This document shows positions 17,424-28,046 of a stretch of 64,000 bases of DNA, one piece after another (the stretch's first letter is position 1; each line of letters begins with the position of its first letter). The stretch covers positions 744,001-808,000 of the forward strand of contig JARGSG010000017.1 of the NCBI GenBank assembly GCA_030374805.1, in the 5' to 3' direction. Source of the stretch: Gracilaria gracilis (lineage: Eukaryota > Rhodophyta > Florideophyceae > Gracilariales > Gracilariaceae). The notes under the pieces are model-generated. The model was not told the DNA's origin, made no database searches, and saw nothing but the letters and a program-made list of their open reading frames with translations. A program made the translations under genes and the position numbers.

Positions 17424-18777
17424 ATGACGGCCGCCATGTATTCGTCGCGCGCACGTCGTCGTCGTACCACCAAGCTGCGTCGTCAGCGCTCCAACGCGCC
17501 GCGCGCCGTCGCCGCCGCGCTGTTTTTCTTCCTGTTGTGCTACGAGATGCTGGTGTTGCGCCCGCCTGCCGCGGTCAAGCCGTCGCTTTCTGCGCACAGC
17601 GTTGCTTCGCCGCCGCCGGTTGCTGCGCCGTCATCGCTGGCTGCGTCGCCGCCGGCTGCTAGTGTTTCGTCGCCTTCTTCTCCGTCTGCCACCACGCTTG
17701 GCGCGGGCGACAAGACGCCGCAGACTACGACTGTGAACAGTAATATTGTGGCCAAGGCCGCTGTGTCGCCGCCGTCCATCGCGTCGAGGTTGGCTTCGTT
17801 GCAGAAGCTTACTTCGTCCATTACGCCGCCGTCGACGTCGCAGTCGGCGTCGCAGTCACTGCGTGTTGCTGCCGATCAGGAAGGGACGCAGCCGTCGCCT
17901 TCGTTTCACCCGCTTCATAAACGGCACGGTCATGGCAGTCATAGTGCTGTCGCTCCTTCTCTGGCCAAAATGGAAAGCGTTGCTGCCGATAATGATGATT
18001 CTTCGCCCAAACCCCAGCCGTCTTCGTCAGCGCACAAGCCCCAGGCGTCCAAGCCCGAGCATGGCGCAGATCCTGGGGCGGGCGAGAATTTCTGGAAGTG
18101 GTTTCAGGACACCAAGGAAAGTGAAGGGTCCGCAAATGTAACATGTCCACCGGACAGCGAGCGAGTCTGTCTCATGTTTTACAAGTTCCTCAAGAAGTAC
18201 AAGATTCGCTCCGTGTATGATATCTCTTGTGCCCGCAATCTAGACTGGATGCCGCCTATTGTGCGAAAGGTTGGTAATGAGTTGTGGGGTTTCAAGTATT
18301 ACTGCAACACCAACACTGAAGACCTGTCCCGCGCAAAGGAGAAGCTTGCCGGCCTTTCCTATGTCGAGTTTGCTCCTGAGCAATGGTGGAGGACAGGTTT
18401 TACAGAAGGTATCCAGTTGCTCTTTGCATGGGATGTGTTACCCCATATAGCCTATGGGCGCATCTGGAACTTCTTTGTCAAATCAAAGGCCCAAAACATC
18501 AAGTACCTTTTGTTTGACAACTATCCAGGCATCATGAATGATCCGGTATGTTAACGATCCCACACCATTCCTCGTCGCGCCTCAGCCTTTCTGACATATT
18601 TGCTGCTCCTCTTGCGCTCTGTAGTCCCCCAAACGACAATATCTGAATATTCGCAAACACCCATTCCGCTTCCCTGCTGCGAAAGAGGTTGTACAGAATG
18701 TCACTGAACCTGGTGAAACAGAAAAGCGGCAACTCTTATTCTACGAGACTGACATGTTACCAGACAACTTACAATAA
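17424..18777 (+). CDS. Membrane-anchored methyltransferase-like protein, one intron
   Basis: Two exons, 17424-18545 and 18625-18777, give 424 residues. A basic N terminus (RRRRTTKLRRQR) is followed by one membrane segment at about 28-45 (VAAALFFFLLCYEMLVL), so it is probably a type II protein of the Golgi or ER. Residues 50-240 form a low-complexity Ser/Pro/Ala stem. The C-terminal domain looks like a degenerate Rossmann methyltransferase of a family common in algae: IRSVYDISCARNLDWMP at the motif-I position, LLFAWDVLPHIAYG where the family has a CRDxLQHL-type strand, IKYLLFDNYPG, and, across the splice, NIRKHPFRFPAAKEVV and LLFYETDML. The Gly-rich SAM loop is weak, so binding of SAM is uncertain. 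ATG 17436 is an alternative start. Confidence 0.7.
18546..18624 (+). other. Intron of the methyltransferase-like gene
   Basis: 79 bp, GTATGT to TGTAG, with a branch-like TTTCTGAC 31-38 bp before the 3' end. Without splicing the protein stops at once after NDP. With splicing it gains 50 residues that complete the conserved C-terminal strands of the family. Confidence 0.8.
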
Positions 18778-19031
18778 AATGTAATTGTTCGACTTCAAAT
18801 ATGTCGCCGTAATTTTAATGGTGTTTCAAGGCTCGCAGAAGCTGATTTATTTGGAAGCTGGAAAGGGCGCGGGAGCTGATCTGGTGTCGACGGCCCCGCG
18901 CAGCCGGCAGTACAGTGAGCGAAATCTTTATATCTCAGACCAGGATTTTACGTTTAGAACAATATACTTTACGTGTTTCTTCTGAAGGACCGCGTAGAAC
19001 ACAGGTCCCAGGGTCCAGCAAGTTTACGTGC
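18778..19031. other. Intergenic DNA at the gene-island edge
   Basis: The 3' flank of the last host gene in the island. No ORF or repeat of note is seen. The transposon-rich part of the window begins at 19032. Confidence 0.5.
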
Positions 19032-19978
19032 TACCCCTCCCATCGGTATGATTTGGGACATAGGAATAATTTGGGGTGTTTTCAGATCTTGACAGTCTCC
19101 TCAAGGCGCCTTGTTGTGGGAACGTCCACAAACGACTCCGTTAGATGCCTTCGATATCACTCTTTGAGCTGATAGGCGCCTAGAAAGCCGGCCGCCATGT
19201 TGCAGGTCTGAATGCGAGATTCCTTCTACATTTCTACTGCGCTGGCATTTCGGACTTAAGTGGCAGCGCAAAAAGCGGCGAAAAAGATACGCCTGCAACT
19301 GTCATCGCTCCCACACTATGAGTAAAACTTGTTCCACTCATGCTAGAGGGCTAAGCATGGTTAGTGAGATACTGGATAACACTCTGAACCCAACTGTTGC
19401 CATAAACGCAGTGTAGAATGTGTTGAAAAATCATGGCTCTTCCTCCTTTATTCTGGAAAACGTGTCCAATCGTGCCCCACAAACAGTGCATACTGCTTCC
19501 AGGAGAGGGAGTAAAGTCTTTTTGTCAGAGTTGCTCGATAAATACCTTACCGTAAAGGAGCTGATTGAGAAGCGGAAGGCTTTGGCGGTTTCTGGTATAC
19601 GCGGAGGAAAGCATCGTCGCCAAAATGGTGTCGTTGCGCCTACGACGTCGATGAATGACGTGCCGTGCTACGATAACGGCAGTGGATTGATTGCCGATCT
19701 TGACGAAGACGAGAAGGTTGTCATCGATTCGCTTAAGGTCCTGTTGGAAAATGTGGCAAATTGAACCACTAGCGGTTTTTGAGAATGTCTGGAGACACAG
19801 GTAGTGTCTTTCGGATTGTGCAAGTTACGAATGAGTAAAGTTTGATATGATTGTTTGTTGTGGTAATGGACTCCATCCATTACTCTCTGATGTTGTTTCT
19901 TTAATGTTGTGGCTATAATTGCGCCCGAAATGGGCTCTAGAAAAAAATTTGTGCCAAATCATACCGATGGGAGGGGTA
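19032..19978 (+). mobile_element. Short TA-flanked DNA element with perfect 25-bp inverted ends
   Basis: 947 bp bounded by perfect 25-bp inverted repeats, 19032-19056 and 19954-19978. The outermost TA on each side can be read as the target duplication, leaving 23-bp repeats that begin CCCCTCCCATCGGTATG. The size, TA target and clean ends fit a non-autonomous Tc1/mariner- or pogo-type element. The perfect ends suggest recent movement. It contains one small ORF (19420-19764). The next element begins only 28 bp to the right. Confidence 0.75.
19420..19764 (+). CDS. Small ORF within the short TA-flanked element
   Basis: 114 residues with a mixed helix-like composition: LSELLDKYLTVKELIEKRKAL, then an acidic DLDEDEKVVIDSLKVLLENV end. 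It is not recognised. Because it ends well inside the element and lacks catalytic motifs, it may be the remaining 3' end of a transposase in an internally deleted copy. Its composition looks coding, but I cannot show that it is expressed. Confidence 0.35.
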   Translation: MLKNHGSSSFILENVSNRAPQTVHTASRRGSKVFLSELLDKYLTVKELIEKRKALAVSGIRGGKHRRQNGVVAPTTSMNDVPCYDNGSGLIADLDEDEKVVIDSLKVLLENVAN

Positions 19979-20006
19979 AACACAGTACAGAGGAGTATGC
20001 GCGATA

Positions 20007-21994
20007 CAGTGCACCCCTTGTACTGTGCACGCTCACTGCAGTGCACCAGAATCGGCTTGGCACAGAACTGGAGACGTGTACACTTGTACACGTACTGGGC
20101 TCATTCTTCCTTGATCTTCAACCTAGAAGAGGCTCTGGTCTCGAGATTCGACCCCATCACGGACACACAAAACGATCATGACCGTTCAGAAACAAAAAAG
20201 AACCCAGCTCACACAAGCAAGAAAGCTTGAAATCGCGAATGCTCTTAACACTGGATCAACAGTTGACGGAGTAGTTTACAAGTATGGTATATCACGTCGT
20301 ACCGCCTACAATATTAAGCACAATGCAGGCACAATTCGATCTCTGGCCCAATGCCCAGCAACAATGGCCTCGTATCGTGCCAGAGTCGCAAAATATCCCC
20401 AGATCGAAGAGCGTCTCCTATTGTTCTTGACTGCTGCTCGCTCTATGAAACTCCCTATGACTGCAAACGTCATTAAAGTTAAGGCAAAACAGATTCACAA
20501 ACAAATAGTGAATGGTGAAAACGAGATACTGAAACAGGAGATACAATCTTTTCGAAGTTCGGATGGGTGGGTGCAAAATTTTGTCAAGCGAAATGGACTT
20601 CGATCTGTTTCTTTACATGGACAAGCAGGTAGCGTTAATATTGAGAAGGTTGCTCGCAGTATTTCAGCACTACGCGAACAACTACGTTCTTACGACCCAG
20701 AATTTGTTTTCAATGTGGACGAAACAGGTCTATTTTACAGATTGCTGCCACATAGGACCTACATACTGGAGCAAGAGAACCGCTAATCAGTTCGAGGGAC
20801 GAAGAATATGAAGGCCAAAGACCGTATAACAGGCTATATTTGTACCAATGCCACAGGTACTTTGAAATTACCGATTGGAATCATCGGCTCTTCGAAAAGC
20901 CCTCGATGCTTTCGCAAGCAGGCACCACCACTTCCATACTTCTCATAAAAAAAACCCTTGGTCCGATGCACCCACATTTTGCAAATGGTTTTACACTGTG
21001 TTTTTACCCTTTGTGCGAAAATGGACGAAGTCTAGTGTGGCTCTTATTATGGATAACTGTTCGGAGCATGGTGATCTGCAAGACTCGAGGGACCAGGTCA
21101 TGATTTTCAACCTTCCACCAAACTGTACTGCTTTGTTTCAACCGATGGACTGTGGAGTCATTACAGCTCTAAAGGTTCGCTATCGCCATCATTTGTTGAA
21201 CGAGATCATAATGTCGTTCGAGGACAGAGAAGTGAGACGTGCCAATGCTGTGAAGATGACTGCAGGTACGAAAGGTTTAGCAGAAGGTCACGAACCGCAC
21301 GTTCTGGATGCAATAGAGCTAGTCGAAAAAGCGTGGAGTTGTATAAGTGATAGGACAATTGCACGGTGTTGGGTGAAGGCCGATATACTACCCAAGCAGG
21401 TATGTATTGATTTAAATGCTGCGCATGGTAAGAGTAATTTGGTTTGTGATGAGGACCAAATCAACGTTACTGAAGAATTATGTTCATCGTTCAGGAAGCT
21501 TCAGGTGGTAAGTAAATGCTTGGATACAGTTGTTTCAGAGCTGTCGAACATTTCACATGATGCTGTTAAACAGTGGGCTACAATCGAGGATAATGTGGAT
21601 GTACAGAATGCTATTATGTCGGATGCATGCGAAGACATATTAGGAGATTGTTTATATAATAATGATAGTGAGGGTGATGATGAGAGGACAGATGTTGTAA
21701 CGGCTGAAACTGTGGATGAATCTTTGTCTACCTCGTTGATCATGCCAAGCTTTGGAGCAATATCTACACTATTTGCTCCATTGCAGAGCTTGTCTGATGG
21801 TGTTGAGCTTAATCGCTTTCAGGTCTTGGTACGAGCCGCAAAACGGGAGCTCATAAACGTTTCAGCCTCGCAAAGAAGAATGCGGCAGCGTCAGACTACT
21901 ATGAGTGAGTTCTTCCAGTAAAGTTCTTCTTCCCCACTGGAGAGTGCACAATCGTGTGAGTGCACTGGGAGGGCCTCTGCACGGGGGTGCACTG
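20007..21994 (+). mobile_element. pogo/Tigger-type DNA transposon, complete ends
   Basis: 1988 bp with terminal inverted repeats CAGTGCACCCC (20007-20017 and 21984-21994) and TA immediately outside each (20005-20006, 21995-21996). Short AGTGCAC repeats recur near both ends. It carries one transposase gene that is broken. CAGTG ends and a TA target match pogo-group elements (Tigger, Fot1 and the CENP-B relatives). Confidence 0.85.
20178..21921 (+). pseudogene. pogo/Tigger transposase, broken
   Basis: A DDE_1-type transposase of the CENP-B group. The N terminus holds a psq-type helix-turn-helix (about 10-50, ending GISRRTAYNIK) and then the CENP-B HTH (about 65-150, with DGWVQNFVKRNGLR). The first catalytic Asp is in FVFNVDETGLFY, the second in SVALIMDNCSEHG, and the third lies in the NCTALFQPMDCGVI region. 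Two lesions are visible: TAA at 20784-20786 in the first frame, after which reading resumes with the family block RGTKNMKAKDR, and a frame change near 20945 in an A-rich run. The C-terminal tail (about 21500-21921) is acidic and intact. This copy could not transpose alone, but its ends could be moved in trans. Confidence 0.85.
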
Positions 21995-22052
21995 TATCGT
22001 GGTGCTGACTGTAGCATACAACCAAGCAAGTTCACAGCAGACCAATAATAAT

Positions 22053-23276
22053 AAACGAACTTTATATATATCTGCGAAACTTTACAACATCAACTACATT
22101 CGAAACAGAAAGCGCGCGCTTTGGAGTAGCTCTAAGAGGCTCAAATTCTCACAAAGTTGTCCTCGTTGCATTCCAAATCACCTAAGAGGCCTCCTTTCTT
22201 ATCCAAAACACCAAAATGCCCCGTGGTTCTCGTTTAACAGACGTGAAGTAAACGCAAATTCTAGCGCATTACTCTCACGGCATGTCGCACCAAGAGATCG
22301 CACACAAGCTCAGCCGTCACCTTACAACTATTCAAAGGTTGTTAATGAGGCCAAAAAAATTAACAGCGCAAATGGAAAGCAAAAAACCAAAAACTCTCCG
22401 AAAAGACCAAACGTACTATCATTTGTGACTTCCCTATGCATCAGTCCAGCGCAAATGATGTCCAAAAAAGTACAATTTGAACGTCAAGACGAGAAGAATT
22501 CAACAAATAATACACGAGGTACTGTATCTAAAGTATAAGGACATGAATTCTAGATCTTACATAGACGCTCAACACAAAAAAAACCTGTTATATTTACGAA
22601 AGAAAATCTTAGTTGGAGCTCTATTGAATAGAAGAAAGTTATTTTATCGGACGACAAAAAGATTATCTTGACGGTCCGGATAGTTTAGCTTCGTATTGGC
22701 ATGACTTAAGGAAAGAACAGGAGATATTTTCTAAAAGGGTGCAGAGTGGGAAATCTTTAATGGTTTGGGGCTGCAATTTGTACTACTAACGTGGTTCTAT
22801 AACTGCATTTGACAGAAATATAACTTCAGACAGCTACGTTGAAGTTCTACAGAAGGATTTATTGCCGTACGCGGCAGAGACACTAGATAAAAATTCGGTG
22901 TTCATGCACGATGGGCCTAGTCTTCATCGAGCAAATTCTACTAAGAAGTGGCTTAAAGATCATAACGTTACTGTTGTGGACTGGCCAGCAAAGAGCCCAG
23001 ATCTCAATATTATTCAGAATGTGTGGGCTTGGCTGGCCAGGCACGTATACGCTGACCACACTCAATTTGAGTCTGTGGAAGCGTTGGCCGACAAAGTGGA
23101 ATATGTGTGGAATCAGATGCCTGATTTACTGGTTGAAAACCTGTACAGGTCTTTGCCTAACCGTTTGAGAACAGTAGTGGAGAAAAAGAGAGGAATGACT
23201 GGCTATTAGATTGTTCCATGTGATTCTTTTTCTTTATGCAGTTATAAAATTTTGCTGTGAAAAATAAACTTCGTTT
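22053..23276 (+). mobile_element. Degraded Tc1/mariner element
   Basis: About 1.2 kb. Related inverted sequence is seen at the ends: AAACGAACTTTAT at 22053 and the complement of AAACGAAGTTTAT ending at 23276. The TA target duplication is no longer clear, so the limits are approximate. The only gene is the dead transposase at 22216-23209. Confidence 0.55.
22216..23209 (+). pseudogene. Tc1/mariner transposase, dead copy
   Basis: ATG 22216 opens MPRGSRLTDVK and meets a stop at once. The reading then continues with a paired helix-turn-helix (HGMSHQEIAHKLSRHLTTI), and several frame changes follow through about 22680. The C-terminal 115 residues (from 22862) are clean. VFMHDGPSLHRA carries the second catalytic Asp, and WPAKSPDLNIIQNVW follows at the 34-residue spacing of the DD34E class, but the third acidic residue is Gln (IIQN instead of IEN). 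With that change the protein would be inactive even without the frame damage. The remainder (PNRLRTVVEKKRGMTGY) is the usual Tc1 end. Confidence 0.8.
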
Positions 23277-23798
23277 GCTTCATTGGCATTCGTTTTTTAA
23301 TTAGATTGCCTGTGCAGGACGGCGGTTTCTCTGGGCAATGTACTATGCACTACACTACTGCTTGCATAGTTTTATTGTTATAGGGCGTCAGCTTGCGACG
23401 AAAATGTCCGTTGTGTTTTTTTAGATAAAGAAGTTTCGCTGAATGTATATTATACTGTGGGGGTTTCTGAATCTTGAACAATATGAGAATCAAGGACGCC
23501 CCTACAACAACATATCATCGAGTTGCTGAAGTAAGGGACAGTAGTCTAGACCGGGACTGTTTTTTAACAATTTTTATGAGTAAAAGCTCCTATTAAGGGC
23601 TTTCGTGGCATTGTATAGGCCGTAACTCAAGAACGTCTCATTTATATTCAGATTAGAGTTCAGATTCGTTATGCGCGCGCTTTTTCGAATGGGAGCACGT
23701 CTTGTCGAGCTGTCAACCCAAACGATGGCTTCACAATCGCGACATCGAACACGAGAGCCATCCATAGCTGCTCTCGAAAGCCGCGGATACTTGCAAGA

Positions 23799-25462
23799 AT
23801 GCCGAAGCGCGTTTGGGCCCGCCAGGGTGAGAGAGAACGACTACGGATTGCAATCGTGTATCATCAAAGCGCGAAGCCTTCAATTCGGGCCGCTACCGCT
23901 CGTTTCAAACTCTCCAAGTCTGCCATTCACCGCGCCATTCACAACTCACCAACACAACTAGGTCCGCCAGCTCTTAACCCAAATGAAGAGGCTCTAATCA
24001 CTGATGCGGTGCTCTACTTTTCGCACAATAGGACTCCGTTATCTCGCGAAGGATTTAAGCAGCTCGTCCACACATACGTAAACTGCTTACCTCGACACCG
24101 CCAGCAACAACTCCCATTCAAGGATGGCATACCAGGTGATGATTACATTCGTAGCTTTCCAAAGCGACATCCAAAATTGAGTTTAGAACGTCTGTCCAAC
24201 TTGGAAAAGCTGCGAGCCATAGCGATGTCACCGGAAACCTTAGCCACTTTGCGCGTCTGGAACAGGTGTATAAAGAATACAAGATCTGCCACGGGGAACA
24301 GATCTTCAACATTGATGAGAGTGGATTCTCGGTGCAAACCGCAGCTCGTGCGAGGTCCAAGGCGTTGTTTTCTGCGAGCGGTAGAAGCAATTCCACGGAG
24401 TTAAAATGGAGCGAAAATGCGCAGCACGTGACAATTATGCCCTTTGTGTCAGCCCACAGCAGGGTGTGGAGTTCTTTGGTTGTTCTTCCTGGTGTACGGA
24501 TGAAGTACCGAGTTCGACCAGACGGAATTAAGGAAACACCACAAACCTATTTGCCCTTTAACGCCCGAACGTGCTACAGAGACCCTTCCAGGGTTGACGC
24601 AGCTATTTCCTATAACTGGGTGGAGGCGTTTGTCAAAGAGACAGAAGAGTTGAGGCGGAAGCACAAATATATTGTGCTGACCTTCGATGGATACGGTGCA
24701 CACTGCACGTACGCCGCTTTGAATTTGATGAAACAGAACCACATAATAGCCGTAGGGCTTCCAGCTCACACCTCGCATGGTACTCAGGTTCTCGACTACA
24801 ATGTGTTCTCTCCTTTCAAGAATGTGTTCAGGAATTTGCTAAACAACAGAACTCTGACGGTAGATGCAGAAAAACGGAACGATATTTACACACTTTGTAA
24901 GATGTTAATGGCTTCCTATAACCAGGCTGTTTCTTACAGCAACATTGTGAAAGGATTCGAAGCGTGTGGGGTTTGGGACAACCACAGAAAAACTGCCAAC
25001 TCTCGGGTAATATGCGTGAACGACATCACAAACATTGAAGGCTACGGATCACATGGAGCGGCGTTGAAGTTTTTCCATGAACTTCTGGAAAGGTTCAGAA
25101 CATCTCGCAATTTGCTCGAGGCCGACGGTGCTGTGCTGGAGAACGGAACGCTTGTGACCAGTAGGGGAGCGTTGTTGACGTCTTCATCGGTACTTGAGGC
25201 GTTAGGAAAGCCCGAGGAGGAACGGAGAGTAGCTCAAAAAGCCCGCGCTAGTCGTGCGGCAGAGGCCGAAGCCCGGAAGCATGCTCGTGAAGCGGAATCC
25301 GGGCGGCGTCGAACCGAGCGAGTGCAAGCCGAACGTGAAAAGAGAATGCACGAGGAGTGGCTAAGGAACAGTCCCTTGCGTAGGGAGCGGCTTAGGCGAT
25401 CTCGCCCCGCTCGTCGGGCAATAGCCAGGTCAAGGGCTACGGCCTCGGTGCAGACTACTTAA
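23799..25462 (+). pseudogene. pogo-type DDE_1 transposase, one frameshift
   Basis: The N-terminal part (23799-24250) has a psq-type helix-turn-helix (AATARFKLSKSAIHRAIH) and a CENP-B-like stretch (FKQLVHTYVNCLPRHR). One frame change near 24245 moves the reading to the frame that runs to 25462. That part holds FNIDESGF (first Asp), YIVLTFDGYGAHC (second Asp) and SHGTQVLDYNVFSPFKN (third Asp). The C terminus is a charged Arg/Glu/Ala coiled coil (about 25200-25400). It differs from the 20.2-kb pogo copy in sequence and tail, so it is another lineage. The frame after the shift is long and clean, which suggests fairly recent inactivation. I could not find its inverted repeats. Confidence 0.8.
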
Positions 25463-26055
25463 GTAAATCGGCATTTTGAGGCCAAATTGAGGGGTCTATA
25501 TTTAGTATTTGTCCCAAAGTTACCATATACACGGTACACTAAGAGGATACTTGTAGGACCTTTTCAAGTGTGTTTTCGGCCATTCGTTGTCCCAAGAATG
25601 CCTTCAAACTTTGGTGATGAGAGGACGGAGGCGTTCTGAAACGTGTGACAAAGTTTCAGAGCTTCAGCCGCAAAGGAATTACATTTCCCTTATAAATCTT
25701 TGAAACTGTCCCGAATTTACCTGCCTCCTGATATGAGCCAATATCGCCGATTCGTCGTGGCACACTCAGTTCTGGAGTGATCTATCCACCAAGTAGAGAA
25801 GAACGTAAAAAAGGGCTGAAACGCAGAGTATGATAGCTTACCCCGATGTAGAACGATAAACACACAAAAACTCAAATATGGGAGTGTTTCAAGAACAAAA
25901 GTTACTTATCGCCTTTATATTGAAGCCGAGATACGACCCAAAACTTTCAAATAAGCCCCCAAAACAGTCGACACCTTTATTGCTGAGCACAGAAAGCACT
26001 TTCAATTCTTTTTTGAATGAACAAGATTGATAAACAATAACAGAAGATACGGACA
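25463..26055. other. AT-rich spacer between two transposon genes
   Basis: 593 bp between the pogo-type gene and the DUF7869-type gene. Probably the 3' parts of both elements. I looked for inverted repeats matching 23.4-23.8 kb and saw only weak resemblance. No gene. Confidence 0.4.
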
Positions 26056-28046
26056 CTAGGCACCATCTGCGAAGAACTGTGTTTCAAGAACCGTATTTCT
26101 AGCGTAGTACCGACCCAGAATGTTCACTTTAAGATAGTTCCTTCTTGTATCATGCTGCTTTGACGGAACGTGCGCAAGTGATGGCAGCGGGTTCCTATAC
26201 GACAAATCGTCCAGATAGTTCAACGTTGGCGCTGTATTGTTTGTTTGCAGCACACAATAGGACACTGATGACTCGGTGTGACTGGAAATCTTCATATGAA
26301 GAACAACAGGTGTGCTGCGTATGGCAGTAAAAACATGATACTTAGAAAGAGGCATTGCAGATGGAACAACAAAGTATTGTGAGAGCAAACGCTTCCAATT
26401 TCTCCATGCCACAGAACTTCCCGTGATGCAATTATTGGCCTTCGAACTTTCCTGTATTACCTGCATCATCTCCCTTGGAGTAGTAAAATCAGCACGTACA
26501 AGTTTTCTCTTCACAAGACCAAAACAGCCATCGCACACGTTTTTTGTGTGACCGGCTACAAGAAAGTAAAGAGTGACTTCTTCTTCTAAGCCCACTAAGA
26601 CTCTCCAAACTAGATAGAACAGCATAAAACGGTTCTTGTTTTGGCCACTACAATTATCCGCATGAAGTAGTAGTCTCTTTCCGTATGATCCGCCGTCCTT
26701 CAATAAAGAGCGATTTTCTACAGAGTGGTGAAGCAACGACAACCCAGTGTTCGCTGTCTTCTCATTCGGCCAGTGACCCTCCACAAGTCCGTAAATATCT
26801 GTCATGCAATCGTTGCTACATGCCACTCCAAAGATGTCAAATTTGAGGCCTGTTATGAAGTAGAGCTGCCCAGGTTGCCTTTGCAGCTTCGGCAGTAGCA
26901 CTTTCTCAGCGTAATCAAACACAAAGTGGCGTTGTACGATTTCGTCACTGTTTGGTGCTGCTTTATGCAGCGATCGATACAAACAAAATTCTGTTTTGGC
27001 GTTCGTCAGGTGTTGCTGGAGAAGTGCTCTTGCGGGTTGCTGTTGAATGTATTCGGCTTCCGGCGAGGATATTGTGTTTCGTAACTTCGTGCAGGTGTCG
27101 CAAAAGTCAGAACCTGTCACAGCAATACGGAGTAGTGGCATATCGTAAGACCAGAAGCGTACAAACACACTGAAGGAAACCGGTCCTGTTGGCTTCTTGA
27201 AACGTTCAAAGCGCTCAACGGCAGCATCACAAAGTTCACCCCATACCTCTTGGTACTGCACATGCAGTTCGGCTTCGTAAAATGGGATGGAAGTACCCGT
27301 ATTGGGGATTCGTCGCACGATCCCCGGCCTCTGGGACACTTCATACCTAAATCTCTGGCCATACTGACCAAGAATGCAGTTACCACCAATCGCTGAACGC
27401 CATACTTCCCATTTCGATTTTCAGCTTTTCTTGTGTTGCAGAGAGAGAGACGGCTGTGGTTGCTAACCTCTTCGGCGTGGCGGCGCAAGGTGACAGGACA
27501 GAGTTGCGTCACAGCGGCGAAGCCGTTTAAGCAAACTCGTTTGCCCAATAATGCAAACACAGTTTGCGTTCTTGGTGCTTCGCTTCGATCCGAATCACGT
27601 TTGCGCTTCCGTGATGAAATTGTCGCTCCTCGCACTAAATCATTTGACATATCCCGCGGAGAGGAAAGCGCGAAGAACATCGCACGAACAAACGAGAGAC
27701 GCTGGCTGGTGTCCATTCTTTTGAAGTCTTCAGCGAAGCGGCGATGTGCTATACCTTTGCAGCTGTCGTGATTGCAGATGTGTTTGTCATAGTGAGCGTG
27801 AGCATCGTTTTGGGCAGATGCAGAAAGCGCAAGTATGTCTTCTGAGACATTGATAGAGTTGAGCGCCGGTGGAGCCGTTGTCGCGCCGGTGATGGTATTA
27901 GTATGTCTATCAAGCGCCTTCTCAATCAGGTTTGTCGCATCAAGCTCGTCATCGTAGTCACATGCGGTTCTGGCCTGTTCGGTATTGAGAGATGGAACGG
28001 TCAATGCGGCAGGGTCGGTGTGCTCTGGGAGGGACTGGAAATCCAT
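26056..28046 (-). pseudogene. DUF7869-type putative transposase, one frameshift
   Basis: About 650 residues in two overlapping frames, 28046 down to about 27.33 kb and then 27339 down to 26056. The first frame has a His/Cys cluster (HYDKHICNHDSCKG), a basic nuclear-type signal (SSRKRKRDSDR) and VCLNGFAAVTQLCPVTLRRH. The second has a Cys pair (SDFCDTCTKLR), an RNase-H-like core (LKFDIFGVACSND, LLLHADNCSGQNKNRFML) and GHTKNVCDGCFGLVKRKLV. The DN..GQNKN and GHTK..D..FG blocks define a widespread, poorly studied family in animals and protists (DUF7869), thought to be a DDE-type transposase. The acidic residues in these blocks would be the triad, but that is inference. A single frame change is the only damage seen. 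Confidence 0.6.

Noticed and set aside
16657-17454. A 265-codon Ala/Arg-rich minus-strand frame
   Set aside because: Shadow of the SLY1 N terminus in GC-rich sequence. No protein-like blocks.
23480-26000. Inverted ends for the 23.8-kb pogo-type gene
   Set aside because: Only weak, gapped resemblance between the two flanks, so the element limits were left open.
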